64,000 nucleotides of DNA from Verrucomicrobiales bacterium (lineage in GTDB: Bacteria; Verrucomicrobiota; Verrucomicrobiia; Limisphaerales; JAYPXF01), in the NCBI GenBank assembly GCA_002715965.1, contig PBAL01000020.1, forward strand, positions 160,861 through 224,860, read 5' to 3'. Under the pieces are notes generated by a model. The model was given only the letters and a program-made list of their open reading frames with translations, did no database searches and was not told where the DNA came from. The stretch's first letter is position 1. The number at the start of each line of letters is the position of its first letter. The position numbers and the translations under genes are program-made. Below, one piece after another: positions 62,946 through 64,000 of this stretch.

Positions 62946-64000
62946 TCATTTCTGTTTCGGAATCCTCGTTTCCAGCTGATTCTCGACCGGCTTCACCGTG
63001 GCCTTGTGTTCGTCTGCAATCTTCGCGAGTCGGGTGATGATCTCGTCGTTGTCCTTGGCGATATTGTGCTTCTCGCTGGGATCATGACCGAGGTGGTAGA
63101 GCAAAGGCGGATTGTGAGTTCGCGCCTGTTTCTGTCCGAGATAGCGTTCTTTCGTGAACCAATGCGCCTTGTGTTCGCCATGACGAACGGCAAACAGCTG
63201 CTCGCCGTGGTAAAAGAACATGCTCTTGCGTGGACTCGGTCCCGTTCCGTGAAGAACGGGAGTCAGGTCATATCCGTCGTAGGTGCGGTCACTCGGCACT
63301 TTCCCACCCGCCAGACTGACCAGCGTCGGGAGCAGATCCAGCGTGCTACCCATGTCGTGCACGATTCCCTTCGCCAGTGGCTTTGGATGCGCCCACATGA
63401 CGGTCGGTTCGCGCATTCCACCTTCCCAGGTGCTGCCCTTGCCCTCGCGCAACAAACCCGCGCTGCCGCCATGCGTCTTGAAGGTCAGCCACGGTCCGTT
63501 GTCCGAGGTGAACACAACGTAGGTCTGGTCATCGCTCTGTTTGACCTGTTCCAGAACCTTGCCAACCGACCAATCGATTTCTTCAATCACGTCCCCGTAA
63601 ATCCCTGCACTACTGTGACCGTGGAAGTCCTTGTGTCGAAAGAGCGGGATGTGCGGAAGGCTGTGCGCAAGATAAAGGAAATACGGCTTCCTCCCGCCTT
63701 GGCTGGTTTTGATAAACTTCACCGCTTCCTCAGTGTAACGACGCGTGATGTCCCGCTGATCGCAGGGGCGTTCCAGCTCCTTCTCGTCGCGCAATAACGG
63801 GACGTTGTATGCCGCAATGTCCTCGGTCTCCGCATTCTCGTAATGGTTCTTCCCGTTCCTGACGCGGTCCATGTCGTTTGAGTAGGGAATGCCAAAGTAG
63901 CTGTCGAAGCCATGACTGGTCGGCAGGTAGTGTGGGAGGTGCCCCAGGTGCCATTTGCCGACAGCCGCGGTTGCGTAGTTCAGTTGCTTAAGCGCCCGGG
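62946..64000 (-). CDS. Sulfatase (N-terminal part outside window)
   Basis: The frame is open to the right window edge, so the start, signal peptide and formylglycine motif are not visible. The part in view begins ALKQLNYATAAVGKWHLGHL; then come HGFDSYFGIPYSNDMDRV, FIKTSQGGRKPYFLYLAHSL, and VVFTSDNGPWL, with GSAGLLREGKGSTWEGGMRE. DSP/heparan-type relatives show GKWHLGH and SDNGPW, as in the arylsulfatase A branch. The end reads LYHLGHDPSEKHNIAKDND, as usual for sulfatases. It lies after the repeat at 62815, on the same strand as the dihydroorotate-dehydrogenase-like gene. The substrate is unknown. Confidence 0.93.
   Translation of the reverse strand, partial: RALKQLNYATAAVGKWHLGHLPHYLPTSHGFDSYFGIPYSNDMDRVRNGKNHYENAETEDIAAYNVPLLRDEKELERPCDQRDITRRYTEEAVKFIKTSQGGRKPYFLYLAHSLPHIPLFRHKDFHGHSSAGIYGDVIEEIDWSVGKVLEQVKQSDDQTYVVFTSDNGPWLTFKTHGGSAGLLREGKGSTWEGGMREPTVMWAHPKPLAKGIVHDMGSTLDLLPTLVSLAGGKVPSDRTYDGYDLTPVLHGTGPSPRKSMFFYHGEQLFAVRHGEHKAHWFTKERYLGQKQARTHNPPLLYHLGHDPSEKHNIAKDNDEIITRLAKIADEHKATVKPVENQLETRIPKQK

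Overview
The window looks like a chromosomal segment of a member of the Verrucomicrobiota, probably from the Pedosphaera/Limisphaerales side. This is inferred from content, not from a search. The indicators are many secreted sulfatases, a planctomycete-type PSCyt1 cytochrome domain, PQQ-like beta-propeller proteins, a 3-keto-disaccharide hydrolase (DUF1080) family gene, zinc-ribbon membrane proteins, and intergenes full of short imperfect inverted repeats. No rRNA, tRNA, CRISPR array, transposase or phage gene was seen. TAG is used as an ordinary stop codon in several intact genes.

Layout. 1-7237: the end of an FtsX-type ABC permease, a secreted protein with a duplicated WG-PP motif, a sulfatase, a decayed secreted-protein gene and a TPR membrane protein. 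7238-17383: UvrA, a sulfatase, a Uma2-type nuclease, a cytochrome-LRR protein, a cupin, a sialidase-like BNR protein, an AlkC-type DNA repair protein and a DUF6122 membrane protein. 17543-20867: TCA genes sucD, sucC and gltA. 21041-26193: a secreted protein, a sulfatase, a zinc metallopeptidase and a zinc-ribbon membrane protein. 26349-34203: the translation/RNA operon nusA-infB-rbfA-nrnA-truB-(vanZ-like)-ribF on the minus strand, interrupted on both sides of truB by repeat elements. 34473-40421: an apparent chimeric PQQ gene, rnhC, an MFS symporter with an oxidoreductase, and a zinc-ribbon membrane protein. 40633-50698: a DUF1080 gene broken by a stop, a four-domain secreted PQQ/methyltransferase fusion overlapping a second PQQ gene, an ankyrin lipoprotein, a deleted sulfatase, an FmdB-type zinc ribbon, a sulfatase and a Q/V/P-repeat secreted protein. 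50828-59065: a five-gene minus-strand operon with an ABC ATPase, ABC permease, GldG-like protein, DUF4340 protein and an AsmA-like protein. 59329-61700: Rieske protein plus a cytochrome b fused to two cytochrome c domains. 61739-64000: a dihydroorotate-dehydrogenase-like flavoprotein and a partial sulfatase.

How the genes fit together. Six sulfatase loci (four intact, one cut by the window edge, one a pseudogene), a BNR sialidase-like protein, sugar-type oxidoreductase and symporter genes and the PQQ propellers suggest degradation of sulfated glycans outside the cytoplasm, supported by respiration through a Rieske/cytochrome bc complex. No formylglycine-generating enzyme is visible here, so sulfatase maturation would have to be encoded elsewhere.

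The most unusual points are: repeat families that flank single genes and in places supply the start codon (truB, the AsmA-like gene, possibly the first sulfatase); an array of hairpins with an identical ACAAG loop but different, still complementary stems; the secreted LamG/phosphatase-N/methyltransferase/PQQ fusion; a terminator-like attenuator in the nusA leader; and three secreted-protein pseudogenes at different stages of decay.
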